A DNA stretch of 64,000 nucleotides. Source: Hoeflea_A sp039025395 (lineage in GTDB: Bacteria > Pseudomonadota > Alphaproteobacteria > Rhizobiales > Rhizobiaceae). The notes under the pieces are model-generated. The model worked only from the letters and a program-made list of their open reading frames with translations. It made no database searches and was not told the DNA's origin. Shown piece by piece: positions 33,018 to 42,651 of the stretch; position 1 is the stretch's first letter, and each line of letters begins with the position of its first letter. The translations under genes and the position numbers were made by a program. Location: NCBI GenBank assembly GCA_039025395.1, contig JBCCOK010000012.1, forward strand, positions 1 through 64,000, read 5' to 3'.

Positions 33018-35699
33018 TCAATCTCCGCCGGGCTTATCCGAAAGCTCCAAAGCCGCCTGGGCTGCGGCCAGCCGGGCAATGGGTACGCGGAAAGGAGAGC
33101 AGGAGACATAATCGAGCCCGACCTGCTCGCAGAAACGGATGGAGTCCGGGTCACCGCCGTGTTCGCCGCAGATGCCGAGTTTGATTCCGGGCCGTGCCTG
33201 CCTTCCCTTTTGCGTTGCAATCTCCATGAGTTCGCCGACGCCATCGATATCGATGGAAACAAACGGGTCGCGCTCGATGATGCCTTTGCGCTGATAGACT
33301 GCCAGAAAATCCGCCGCATCGTCGCGCGAAATCCCGAAGGTCGTCTGCGTGAGGTCATTGGTTCCAAAGGAAAAGAACTCGGCCTCCTCGGCAATGCGAT
33401 GCGCCCTGATTGCTGCTCTCGGAAGTTCGATCATGGTGCCGACGAGGTAGTCGATCGACTGCCCGGCTTCCTCCATGACCGCCTTGGCAACCGCATCGAC
33501 GCGGGCCTTGACGAAACGCAATTCTTCACGAAGTCCGACAAGCGGGACCATGATTTCCGGCACGACATGTTCGCCGGTGTTCCTGCCCGCCAGAATAGCG
33601 GCTTCAAAAATGGCGCGGGCCTGCATTTCGGCCACTTCAGGGTAGGAAATCGCCAGCCGGCAGCCCCGGTGCCCCAACATCGGATTGAACTCGAAAAGAG
33701 CATCGGTGCGCTGGCGCATATGATCGCCCGGCACGCTCATCGCAGCGGCCACTTCGGTAATTTCTTCGTCGGTCTTGGGAAGGAATTCGTGCAAAGGCGG
33801 ATCCAGCAGGCGGATCGTAACCGGTGTGCCGCGCATAATCTCGAAAAGTTCGGCGAAGTCGGAACGCTGCATCGGCAGCAGCTTTTCCAACGCAGCGCGG
33901 CGGCCTTCCTCGTTTTCCGCAAGGATCATCTCGCGCATCGCAACAATGCGGTCCCCTTCGAAAAACATATGCTCGGTTCGGCAGAGACCGATGCCTTCAG
34001 CGCCAAAGGAGCGCGCCGCTCTGGCATCTGCGGGCGTTTCCGCATTGGTGCGGACCTTCATCCGCCGGGCTTCATCGGCCCATTCCATCAATCGGCCGAA
34101 ATCTCCGGACAGTTCGGGCTGCAACATCGGTACAGCACCGCGAAGCACCTGTCCGGTGGAGCCATCGACCGTGATCACGTCACCGCGCTTCAACGAACCG
34201 GCGACGGTCAGCAGGGTACCGGCGCGTATGTCGACGCGAAGACTGCCTGCGCCCGAGACACAAGGCGTGCCCATGCCGCGCGCCACCACTGCGGCGTGGC
34301 TGGTCATGCCGCCCTTGGTCGTCAGGATTCCTTCTGCGGCATGCATGCCGTGGATGTCCTCTGGGCTGGTTTCGACACGCACCAGAATGACCTTGTGTCC
34401 GGCCTCGGCCATTTCGACCGCCTCATCGGCAGAAAAGACGATCTCGCCGGTTGCAGCGCCCGGAGAGGCCGGCAAACCGCTGCCAATAACGTCGCGCGCG
34501 GCACGCGGATCAATCGTCGGATGCAACAACTGATCAAGCGACGTTGGGTTGATGCGGCGGATCGCTTCCTGCCTGGTGATCATTCCCGCTTCAGCGAAAT
34601 CCACCGCAATCCTCAGCGCAGCCTTTGCCGTGCGCTTGCCGGTCCGGGTCTGCAGCATCCACAGCTTGCCGCGCTCGATGGTGAATTCCATGTCCTGCAT
34701 TTCGCGATAATGCGCTTCAAGCTGCGCACATATGTCTTTGAATTCGCTGAATGCTTTCGGCATCAGCTTTTCAAGTGAAGGCCGGTCGGAGGCGGCCTCG
34801 AGGCGCGCTTCTTCGGTAATGCTCTGCGGTGTCCTGATACCGGCGACAACATCCTCACCCTGTGCATTGACGAGAAACTCTCCGTAGAGCTTGTTTTCGC
34901 CGGTCGACGGGTTGCGGGTGAATGCAACGCCCGTTGCGGACGTATCACCGAGATTGCCGAACACCATGGCCTGCACATTCACCGCCGTGCCCCACTCGGC
35001 CGGTATGTCGTGCAGTTGCCGGTACGTGACGGCGCGCGCATTCATCCAACTCGAAAACACCGCTCCGATGGCGCCCCAAAGCTGTTTTTCAGGTTCCTGC
35101 GGGAACGGCTCGTCAAGCTCTGCGATGACCGTCTGCTTGTAGCGCGCAATCACGGCTTTCCACTCATCGGCCGACAGGTCGGTGTCGAGTTCATGACCGA
35201 AACGGGCCTTCTCATCATCGAGGATTTCCTCGAACACACCATGGTCGATACCCATGACAACGTCGGCATACATCTGGATGAAGCGCCGGTAGCTGTCATA
35301 GGCGAACCGTTCGTCGTTGGCATCGCGTGCCATGGCAACAACGGATTCGTCGTTAAGCCCCAGATTGAGAACGGTATCCATCATTCCGGGCATCGACGTG
35401 CGCGCACCGGACCGCACCGACAACAACAGGGGCCGGTCAATATCGCCGAACATGCGGCCGGTCAGCTTTCCAATCTTCGCGATTGCAGCATTGACCTGTT
35501 GTTTGAGTTCTTCCGGGTAGCCGCGGCCATTGTTGAAATACCAGCTGCAAACCGCGGTGGTAATCGTCATTCCAGGCGGGACGGGCAATCCAAGATTGCA
35601 CATTTCAGCCAGGTTGGCGCCCTTTCCGCCGAGCAGATCGCGATCCGCCGCGCCGGCTTCGGCACTCCCGTCGCCAAATGTGTAGACCCACTTGGTCAT
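33018..35699 (-). CDS. ppdK: Pyruvate, phosphate dikinase
   Basis: This 893-residue enzyme interconverts pyruvate, ATP and phosphate with phosphoenolpyruvate, AMP and pyrophosphate. The ATP-grasp region is N-terminal (LLGGKGANLAEM). The phosphohistidine swivel domain has GGMTSHAAVVARGMGTPCVSG. The C-terminal PEP-binding TIM barrel has GLCRTEHMFF and the late GICGEHGGDP. The start is fixed by GGAGAGGGAAG directly upstream; an earlier ATG adds 19 untypical residues. It is monocistronic. The location beside smc is common in rhizobia. Confidence 0.96.
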   Translation of the reverse strand: MTKWVYTFGDGSAEAGAADRDLLGGKGANLAEMCNLGLPVPPGMTITTAVCSWYFNNGRGYPEELKQQVNAAIAKIGKLTGRMFGDIDRPLLLSVRSGARTSMPGMMDTVLNLGLNDESVVAMARDANDERFAYDSYRRFIQMYADVVMGIDHGVFEEILDDEKARFGHELDTDLSADEWKAVIARYKQTVIAELDEPFPQEPEKQLWGAIGAVFSSWMNARAVTYRQLHDIPAEWGTAVNVQAMVFGNLGDTSATGVAFTRNPSTGENKLYGEFLVNAQGEDVVAGIRTPQSITEEARLEAASDRPSLEKLMPKAFSEFKDICAQLEAHYREMQDMEFTIERGKLWMLQTRTGKRTAKAALRIAVDFAEAGMITRQEAIRRINPTSLDQLLHPTIDPRAARDVIGSGLPASPGAATGEIVFSADEAVEMAEAGHKVILVRVETSPEDIHGMHAAEGILTTKGGMTSHAAVVARGMGTPCVSGAGSLRVDIRAGTLLTVAGSLKRGDVITVDGSTGQVLRGAVPMLQPELSGDFGRLMEWADEARRMKVRTNAETPADARAARSFGAEGIGLCRTEHMFFEGDRIVAMREMILAENEEGRRAALEKLLPMQRSDFAELFEIMRGTPVTIRLLDPPLHEFLPKTDEEITEVAAAMSVPGDHMRQRTDALFEFNPMLGHRGCRLAISYPEVAEMQARAIFEAAILAGRNTGEHVVPEIMVPLVGLREELRFVKARVDAVAKAVMEEAGQSIDYLVGTMIELPRAAIRAHRIAEEAEFFSFGTNDLTQTTFGISRDDAADFLAVYQRKGIIERDPFVSIDIDGVGELMEIATQKGRQARPGIKLGICGEHGGDPDSIRFCEQVGLDYVSCSPFRVPIARLAAAQAALELSDKPGGD

Positions 35700-35864
35700 C
35701 TTCCCTCTCCGTTCGGGCCAAGGCGCTCCATCTGAGCCCGCACTATCGAAACGCATAGACGTCCGGGATCACATATCCGATCAACATATGGCAAGACCAT
35801 AGGACAATCGCATTACGCAGTATTTTATCGATTAGATCTGGCTGCGCTGGCAGAACTTGCGGCG

Positions 35865-38800
35865 CTATCCGGCGTCGCGCAGCTGTTCTGCCGTTTCGAG
35901 GTCGACCGATACCAACTGCGAGACGCCCTGCTCTGCCATGGTGACACCAAAGAGCCGGTTCATCCGCGCCATGGTAATGGGATTGTGGGTGATCAGGATG
36001 AAGCGCGTGTCGGTCGATACGGCCATTTCGTCCATCAGATTGCAAAACCGCTCCACGTTGTGATCGTCCAGCGGAGCATCGACTTCGTCGAGCACGCATA
36101 TTGGCGCGGGATTCGTCAGGAACACAGCAAAAATCAGTGCAAGGGCTGTGAGCGCCTGCTCGCCGCCCGATAGCAAGGTCATGGTTTGCGGTCTTTTTCC
36201 CGGAGGCCGTGCCATTATCTCAAGTCCGGCATCGAGCGGATCGTCCGACTCGACCAGTTGCAACTCCGCCCTGCCGCCGCCGAAGAGATGTGTAAAGAGG
36301 CGTTCAAACTGCGCGTTGACGACGTCAAACGCCGTTAGCAGCCGCTCGCGGCCTTCCTTGTTGAGGTTCTGGATGGCGTGGCGAAGTTTTCCGATCGCTT
36401 CGATGACATCGTCCCTTTCGACGACAATCGTCTCAAGACGCTCGACCAGATCCTTCTGTTCCTCTTCCGCCCGCAAATTCACGGCGCCAAGCCTCTCACG
36501 CTCGATTTTCAGCTTTTCAAGCCTGTTTTCCACCTGTTCGGGATCGGGCAGCTCGTCGGCGGGTGCAAGGCCGCTCTGGCCGATTGCCTCATGTGGTTGA
36601 CAGTTGAGGGCCTCGCGTATCCGCGCTTCAGCCTGCGCGCGACGTTCCTTGGCCGCGTGAAGCCGTTCCTCGGCGCGACCGCGCTGTTCGCGGCTTTGAG
36701 ACAGGACTTCTAGCGCCTTGGCAGCCAACCGGTCGGCTTCGCGCTGACTCTCCTCCGCTGAAACCAGAATATCTGCCGCTTCCCCGCGTTGCCCTTCGGC
36801 AAGAGAGAGCTCATCCATCAGACTGCGGCGGCGCTCGGCGATTTGTTCCGGCGCATCGGCAATGTCCGCCGCCTCTTGCGTCGTCTCAGTGAGCCGCTGT
36901 TTGAGTTTGGAGATGTGCTCTTCCGCACTGCTTGCCCGGGCAATCCAACTCTCCCGTTCGGATGATATGGCTTCGAGGCGGTGCTGACGGGTATCGTTGT
37001 CGCGCTTCAAACCCTCAAATTCAGCGCGCGCTTCCGCCAGGCGCCCGCGGTCATCCGCGACCTTTTCTCCTTGCTGCTGGAGCCGCCCATCCAATTCTGC
37101 GAGATCAGGCGCCTCCGCCAACGCCGCCTCGGCAGCCTGCTGCTGAGCCAGCGTATCGTCGCGCTGAGACGTAAGCTGTTTTTCGGATTCGGTGAGAACG
37201 GCGCGGCGGCGGGCAATTTCGCCAGTTGCGGCTTCAGCGGCTGAATAATCCTGCCGGGCTGCGTCAAGCGTGTTTTGACCCACGCGAAACGAATCGCGCA
37301 ACGCGCGCAGTCTTTCCTGTTGCGTTTCGACCTTTTCCTCCGCTGCTTTCAGCCGGTCTTCGGCCTCTTGCAGCCGCTTTGCTGCTTTGGTGGTTTCCTG
37401 GTCGAGCTCGAGGAGCCTGTTCTTCTGGGCCAGCCGCTGTGCGGCGGCAGTCGGCGCATCGGCCCTGGCGGTAAATCCATCCCAGCGCCAGAGCGCGCCG
37501 TCGCGGCTGACAAGGCGCTGCCCGGTGCGCAGTTGCGCGCGGACCGCCTCGCCCTCCGCCTGCGTTGCAACAACGCCAACCTGCGAAAGCCGCCGCTTCA
37601 GCGCTTCGGGCGCAGAAACGTGAGCGGTCAGCGGCGATACACCCGCTGGCAGCGCCGGATCGTCGGCACCTCCCTCCACAACCCGCCAGTGGGCAGGGGC
37701 GTCCATGTTGTCGGGTTGATCGAGATCATCGCCGAGCGCTGCCCCAAGTGCCTTTTCGTAACCTCGATCGACCTGCATGCGATCGACAACGGGCGGGAAC
37801 CCATCGTCCCCGACAACGCGATTCAGCACATTTGAAAGCGTGCGCGCTTCCGTTTCGATCCGGTTGAGACCAGCCCGCGCCTCGTCCACCGGCTGCCGCA
37901 GCGCGGCTTCCTCGCGCCTTTCCTGTTCGATTCCATCCTCGGCTTCCATGCGCTTGGCATCCAGATCGCTTACGGCGCGCTGGGCCTCATCGACAGCCGA
38001 CTTCTTCTCAATTGGATCGGGCAATGTCGCGATCCTGTCGGTGACGCCGACAAGTTCGGCTTCGATGTCCTGCAATTGCCGTTTGAGCTTCGTTCGACGT
38101 GCGATACAATCATTCACGGTGCGTTCGCGCTGGCCGCGCGCTGCAGCGGCTTCCGCGCGCGCCGCTGTCAGCGCATTCAGTGCCGTTTCGCTCTCTGCCA
38201 ATCGGGATTCGGCGTTTTTGAAGTCTTCTTCCGCTTCTGCTGATTTGATTGCCGAATCAGCCAAAGCTTGCTTGAGCCGCTCTTCCTCCGAATCAAGACG
38301 ATCGAGAATGCCGGCATTGTCGGCAATCATGCGTTCCTCGCGGTCGATATCTTCACGCAATTGCGTTAGACGCCTTTCGATTTCAGCTTTCTTGGCGGCA
38401 GCTCGTTCGGCTTCTTCCTCGATCTGGCCTCTGGCAATTTGCAGGCGTTGCAGGACCGCAGCCGCCTTTGCCTCAAGTTCCCGCAATGCCGGCAGCTTCT
38501 CGGCAACAATAGCCTGCTGTTTTGCCGCCTCCATTTGCTCCTGCGCGCGTTCAGCTACCTGGCTTGTTGCAGTTGACAAGGTGGATTCCGCTTCCGCTTC
38601 GCCGTCCTTCGCCTCGGTCCACCGAATATGCAAAAGCGTTGCCTCGGCCTCGCGGATCTCAGCGGAGAGCATCTTGAAGCGGTTCGCCTGGCGGGACTGA
38701 CGTCTCAGGCTTTCAATCTGACTGCTCAGTTCGGCCGTTACATCATCAAGCCGTTCGAGATTGGTTTCTGCAGCTCGCAACCGCAATTCCGCTTCATGGC

Positions 38801-39329
38801 GGCGAGAATGAAGGCCGGATATGCCGGCGGCCTCCTCAAGCAACTGGCGGCGCGCCTGCGGCTTGGCTTGTATCAGTTCGCCGATCCGGCCCTGCCCAAC
38901 CATTGAAGGCGATCGCGCACCGGTCGAGGCATCGGCAAAGAGCAACTGTACGTCCTTGGCGCGGACATCCTTGCCATTGATGCGATAGACTGAGCCGGAT
39001 TCTCTCTCGATGCGCCTTGAAATCTGAACCTCATCGCTGTCGTTGAAGGCGGAGGGTGCAGTTCGGTCCTGATTGTCGAGAAAGAGGCCGACCTCGGCGG
39101 TGTTGCGCGCCGGCCTGTTGCCGGAACCGGAAAAGATAACGTCATCCATTCCGGATGCGCGCATGTTCTTGTAGGAATTTTCCCCCATGACCCAACGCAT
39201 GGCTTCAACCAGGTTGGATTTACCGCAGCCATTCGGTCCGACTACGCCGGTCAGCCCGTCTTCTATGAAGAACTCGGTGGGTTCGATGAAAGATTTAAAG
39301 CCGAGCAGGCGTAGTTTCGTAAACCTCAA
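35865..39329 (-). CDS. smc: Chromosome segregation ATPase SMC
   Basis: This 1154-residue condensin subunit has an N-terminal Walker A GPNGCGKSN near residues 33-41, a long coiled coil rich in Ala/Glu/Arg, and a hinge around residues 510-640. A second coiled coil follows, then a C-terminal head with signature LLSGGEQALTALAL and Walker B ICVLDEVDAPLDD. It folds and segregates the chromosome with ScpAB. The length is normal. It lies upstream of nothing on the same strand before ppdK and follows the DsbA-like gene. Confidence 0.97.
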   Translation of the reverse strand: MRFTKLRLLGFKSFIEPTEFFIEDGLTGVVGPNGCGKSNLVEAMRWVMGENSYKNMRASGMDDVIFSGSGNRPARNTAEVGLFLDNQDRTAPSAFNDSDEVQISRRIERESGSVYRINGKDVRAKDVQLLFADASTGARSPSMVGQGRIGELIQAKPQARRQLLEEAAGISGLHSRRHEAELRLRAAETNLERLDDVTAELSSQIESLRRQSRQANRFKMLSAEIREAEATLLHIRWTEAKDGEAEAESTLSTATSQVAERAQEQMEAAKQQAIVAEKLPALRELEAKAAAVLQRLQIARGQIEEEAERAAAKKAEIERRLTQLREDIDREERMIADNAGILDRLDSEEERLKQALADSAIKSAEAEEDFKNAESRLAESETALNALTAARAEAAAARGQRERTVNDCIARRTKLKRQLQDIEAELVGVTDRIATLPDPIEKKSAVDEAQRAVSDLDAKRMEAEDGIEQERREEAALRQPVDEARAGLNRIETEARTLSNVLNRVVGDDGFPPVVDRMQVDRGYEKALGAALGDDLDQPDNMDAPAHWRVVEGGADDPALPAGVSPLTAHVSAPEALKRRLSQVGVVATQAEGEAVRAQLRTGQRLVSRDGALWRWDGFTARADAPTAAAQRLAQKNRLLELDQETTKAAKRLQEAEDRLKAAEEKVETQQERLRALRDSFRVGQNTLDAARQDYSAAEAATGEIARRRAVLTESEKQLTSQRDDTLAQQQAAEAALAEAPDLAELDGRLQQQGEKVADDRGRLAEARAEFEGLKRDNDTRQHRLEAISSERESWIARASSAEEHISKLKQRLTETTQEAADIADAPEQIAERRRSLMDELSLAEGQRGEAADILVSAEESQREADRLAAKALEVLSQSREQRGRAEERLHAAKERRAQAEARIREALNCQPHEAIGQSGLAPADELPDPEQVENRLEKLKIERERLGAVNLRAEEEQKDLVERLETIVVERDDVIEAIGKLRHAIQNLNKEGRERLLTAFDVVNAQFERLFTHLFGGGRAELQLVESDDPLDAGLEIMARPPGKRPQTMTLLSGGEQALTALALIFAVFLTNPAPICVLDEVDAPLDDHNVERFCNLMDEMAVSTDTRFILITHNPITMARMNRLFGVTMAEQGVSQLVSVDLETAEQLRDAG

Positions 39330-39425
39330 GGGCGCCCACCTCGTTCTTCATGGGTGCCGTCGATGTTTGCCTGAACGGTGGTCGAGATGCAGCGCGTCCC
39401 GACCACTGATGTCAAAGGATAGGGA

Positions 39426-40157
39426 TCAAAGCAGGCTATCGATAAGTGCCGACATCGTATCAACCGACATATTCCCCGGATAGCGCTTCCCGTTAATCAG
39501 GAATGTGGGCGTCGAATTGACACCAAACTCTTCCGCCGCCTTCGTCCTGATGGTGTTCACATCGTCCACAAGCTGCTGATTCGTCAAGCATGCATTGAAT
39601 GACTCTTGTGTAAACCCGGCAAGTTTGGAGATGTTGAAAAGTGCACCGGCGGCATCTTCTGCACGGGCCCAATTGGCCTGCTGCTGCATCAGCACGTCGA
39701 TCATCGGGAAAAACTTGTCCTCTGGTGCGCAGCGCGCCAGCATACTGGCCGCGGTTGCACGCGGGTCGAACGGGAATTCACGGACAATGAACTGCACTTT
39801 CCCGGTGTCGACATAGTCTGTCACGATCTGTTTGAACGTGCCATTGTGGAAATTGGCGCAATGGGGACATGTCATCGACATGTATTCGACAATCTTCACG
39901 GGCGCATCCGGGTCGCCAAGGTACATTTCCTTTAGCGGGCCGGGCTTCAACACTTCGTCCATGTCAACGTCGCCGGCAGCAGTCGGAAGATCAACCGATG
40001 AAGTGATCACGGGATCAATGCCAGTGCTGCCCGTCGAAGCATCGGAAAGCGTCGTATCGCTTCCGCTGTCGCTACATGCGGCCACGACAAAGGCAAGCGC
40101 CAGCACGGCGGCAAGCTTCGGAAAGGTGCTGGTAAGAGCAGAGATGGAAATCGGCAT
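39426..40157 (-). CDS. DsbA-family thiol-disulfide lipoprotein
   Basis: This 243-residue thioredoxin-fold protein has a lipobox (FVVAACSD, Cys28), so it is probably anchored to the membrane. An unstructured Ser/Thr/Asp linker is followed by the catalytic CPHC motif at residues 97-100 and the cis-proline region NSTPTFLING. It would oxidise or isomerise disulfides in the periplasm. GAGAGG precedes the ATG. The placement between DUF721 and smc is conserved in rhizobia. Confidence 0.9.
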   Translation of the reverse strand: MPISISALTSTFPKLAAVLALAFVVAACSDSGSDTTLSDASTGSTGIDPVITSSVDLPTAAGDVDMDEVLKPGPLKEMYLGDPDAPVKIVEYMSMTCPHCANFHNGTFKQIVTDYVDTGKVQFIVREFPFDPRATAASMLARCAPEDKFFPMIDVLMQQQANWARAEDAAGALFNISKLAGFTQESFNACLTNQQLVDDVNTIRTKAAEEFGVNSTPTFLINGKRYPGNMSVDTMSALIDSLL

Positions 40158-40308
40158 GGGATAGACCTCTCGCTAAGGTTTTGCGCCTTTGCTGTCGCGC
40201 CACTTGATCCTTTCGCCCCGGCCCGTCTCCGGGAGGAGCCTTTATGGATGAATATCTTCCCAAATGCGGCAGGACAACCGTTTTGCGGTTTTGCGGTTCA
40301 CAACCGCG

Positions 40309-40803
40309 TTATCCTTTTTGGCGCGATTGTGCCATCACACAGCGGCCCAACCGGGCCAACGCATTGCGCAGTTTCTCGCTTTCAATGCCGGCAACAAGTC
40401 CGGCCAGCTGTTCTGCCTGTTCGGCTGAAATATGACGCGGATTTTCAGGTGCCGCCGCTCTTGCGGATACGGGCTTCTGAACAATTTTGATACGGCCGAC
40501 CGCGGGAAACCCGAAGACGCTGTTGAGCCGCTGAATCAACTGATCCTGCGAGTGCACCAGAAACAGCGCGCGCGCGCCTTCGCATGCGATGGTGAGCATG
40601 CCCGGTTCAAATGGACCGTCCTCACTCGCCCTTCGCGGCCATTTGATTTTCTCAGGCCGGGTACAGTCGGCGAATTCCGCGCCCGCGATTTCGTCCCACA
40701 TCGAAAGCAGCATCGTGTTGATCCCGGCACGTTTGGCCAAAATGGGATCGATGACACCATTGGCGACTTCGCTTATCTGCATAACACCCTTGCGACCGGC
40801 CAT
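40309..40803 (-). CDS. DUF721/DciA-like protein
   Basis: This 164-residue member of the DUF721 family includes DciA, a loader or partner of replicative helicase in bacteria lacking DnaC. A basic N-terminal region is followed by the KH-like domain (GMLTIACEGARALFLVHSQDQLIQRLN). The start could also be codon 8. It is divergent from mutY; a replication role is inferred from the family only. Confidence 0.8.
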   Translation of the reverse strand: MAGRKGVMQISEVANGVIDPILAKRAGINTMLLSMWDEIAGAEFADCTRPEKIKWPRRASEDGPFEPGMLTIACEGARALFLVHSQDQLIQRLNSVFGFPAVGRIKIVQKPVSARAAAPENPRHISAEQAEQLAGLVAGIESEKLRNALARLGRCVMAQSRQKG

Positions 40804-40901
40804 AACTGTGAAAACGCTCCCCTTCTATGTGCCGAGACATTGCCTCTCCTAGCTAGAACATTACAACTCCATCCAACAGGCTGCAATTCACTTGGGATGT
40901 C

Positions 40902-42005
40902 ATGAGCGAACAGGCAAGCGAAGTCGGGAATGCGCTGCTGAGCTGGTACGACCGCAATCACCGTGTCCTGCCCTGGCGGATTGCGCCGGCAGATCGCGCG
41001 CGTGGAATTCAGCCGTCGGCCTATCATGTCTGGCTGTCTGAGATCATGCTTCAGCAGACAACGGTTCGGGCGGTGCAGCCCTATTTCCTCAAATTCGTTT
41101 CACGCTGGCCCAATGTAACGGCGCTGGCGGCAGAAAAGGATGACGAGATCATGCGCGCCTGGGCGGGTCTTGGTTATTATTCACGCGCCCGCAACCTGAA
41201 AAAGTGCGCTGAGCGCGTTGCCTTCGAGCTCGGCGGCATCTTTCCGGCAGACGTGGAGGAACTCAAAAAGCTGCCGGGGATTGGAGACTATACGGCTGCC
41301 GCCATAGCCGCGATCGCCTTCGGCCGCCGCGCCGCCGTCGTCGACGGCAATATCGAACGGGTCGTGGCCCGTCTCGAGCAGATTGAAACCCCGCTTCCGG
41401 CGGCCAAATCCGCTATCAAGAAAAGGATGTACGCCTTCACACCCGGTGAGCGGCCTGGGGATTTCGCGCAGGCCATGATGGATCTTGGCGCGACCATATG
41501 CACGCCGAAGCGACCTGCCTGCGGGCTCTGCCCGGTCAGCAGCGCATGTTCGGCAGGCGGAACCGGTGAGGCGGAAAAATTGCCGGTGAAGCAGGCAAAA
41601 AAGCCGCGGCCGGTTCGACGTGGTGCGGCCTTCGTGGCGGTCGCTGAAGACAACAGCATTCTATTGCGCAAACGGCCCGGAAGCGGCCTGCTTGGGGGTA
41701 TGGCCGAAGTTCCGACCAGCGGGTGGAACGCCAAATGCGACGGCGCGCTCGGAGCCGCCGCAGCACCTTTTGCAGGCGACTGGCAAATGGCCGGAACGAT
41801 CACGCATGTCTTCACACATTTCGAGTTGCGTCTCGACGTCTACCACGCGGATTTCGCGCTGCGACCGCAGGTCGACGAAGGCTGGTGGTCACCGCAGCGC
41901 GAATTGTCCGAAGAGGCTCTGCCAACTGTCATGAAAAAAGCAATTGCAGCTGCTATGGAGTCGACGCAGAGAAAAAGCCGACCCGGACAAGGAACGCTCA
42001 TTTGA
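40902..42005 (+). CDS. mutY: A/G-specific adenine glycosylase
   Basis: This 367-residue base-excision enzyme removes adenine mispaired with 8-oxoguanine. It has the catalytic-region SEIMLQQTT, the helix-hairpin-helix LPGIGDYTAAAI, the 4Fe-4S ligands C-x6-C-x2-C-x5-C (CTPKRPACGLCPVSSAC), and a NUDIX-like C-terminal domain from about residue 235. Its TGA stop overlaps the TTG start of the next gene. Confidence 0.96.
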   Translation: MSEQASEVGNALLSWYDRNHRVLPWRIAPADRARGIQPSAYHVWLSEIMLQQTTVRAVQPYFLKFVSRWPNVTALAAEKDDEIMRAWAGLGYYSRARNLKKCAERVAFELGGIFPADVEELKKLPGIGDYTAAAIAAIAFGRRAAVVDGNIERVVARLEQIETPLPAAKSAIKKRMYAFTPGERPGDFAQAMMDLGATICTPKRPACGLCPVSSACSAGGTGEAEKLPVKQAKKPRPVRRGAAFVAVAEDNSILLRKRPGSGLLGGMAEVPTSGWNAKCDGALGAAAAPFAGDWQMAGTITHVFTHFELRLDVYHADFALRPQVDEGWWSPQRELSEEALPTVMKKAIAAAMESTQRKSRPGQGTLI

Positions 42006-42619
42006 GGCGAAAATCGATCGAGCATATCGTCTTCGATATCGGACGCGTGCTTTTGCACTACGATCCTCAAATTCCTTTCAACCGGATCATTCCCGACGAG
42101 GAAGAACGGCAGTGGTTCTTTGAACATGTGTGCACGATCGACTGGAATGTCGAGCAGGATCGCGGCCGAAGCTGGGAGGAAGCGGAAGCGGCGGCAATCG
42201 CTGCATATCCTGAACACGAGACACTGATCCGTGCATTCCGGCTAAACTGGCACGAGATGGTTCCGCACGCCTATGAAGACACCGTGGATATCATGCTCGG
42301 CCTGATCGACGACGGGCATGACGTCACCATGCTCACCAATTTTGCCTCGGACACCTTTCGCGAGGCAATGCAACGGTTTGACTTCCTGAGCGAGCCGCGC
42401 GGCGTAACCGTGTCGGCTGATGTCGGGGCGATCAAACCGCAACCGGAAATCTTCAAGATCCACGCGACCGCCTACGCGCTGGAACCGGAAGCAACTCTTT
42501 TCATCGACGACAGCCCTATGAATGTCGAAGGTGCGCGCGCGATGGGATGGACTGCCCTGCAGTTTACCGACGCCGCAACGCTTGCAAAAGACTTGCAGAA
42601 AATGCGCCTAATAGGCTGA
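42002..42619 (+). CDS. HAD-superfamily hydrolase
   Basis: This 205-residue HAD-IA phosphatase-like protein has the DxG-type motif I in IVFDIGRVLLHYDP (second Asp replaced by Gly). It also has motif II LTNFASDTF, Lys in ADVGAIKPQPEIF and motif IV FIDDSPMNVEGA. No ATG fits the N-terminus; the TTG overlapping the mutY stop (TTGA) is the natural start. Loss of the second Asp in motif I is shared by haloacid-dehalogenase/epoxide-hydrolase-N-like members, so it may not be a phosphatase. Confidence 0.82.
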   Translation: MRRKSIEHIVFDIGRVLLHYDPQIPFNRIIPDEEERQWFFEHVCTIDWNVEQDRGRSWEEAEAAAIAAYPEHETLIRAFRLNWHEMVPHAYEDTVDIMLGLIDDGHDVTMLTNFASDTFREAMQRFDFLSEPRGVTVSADVGAIKPQPEIFKIHATAYALEPEATLFIDDSPMNVEGARAMGWTALQFTDAATLAKDLQKMRLIG

Positions 42620-42651
42620 ATTCGAACGGTTTTTATTTATCGTAGCCCGGC

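Noticed and set aside
33159..34778. 539-codon frame on the plus strand opposite ppdK
   Set aside because: It is a GC-bias mirror of ppdK, has no ribosome-binding site or domain, and ppdK is unmistakable.
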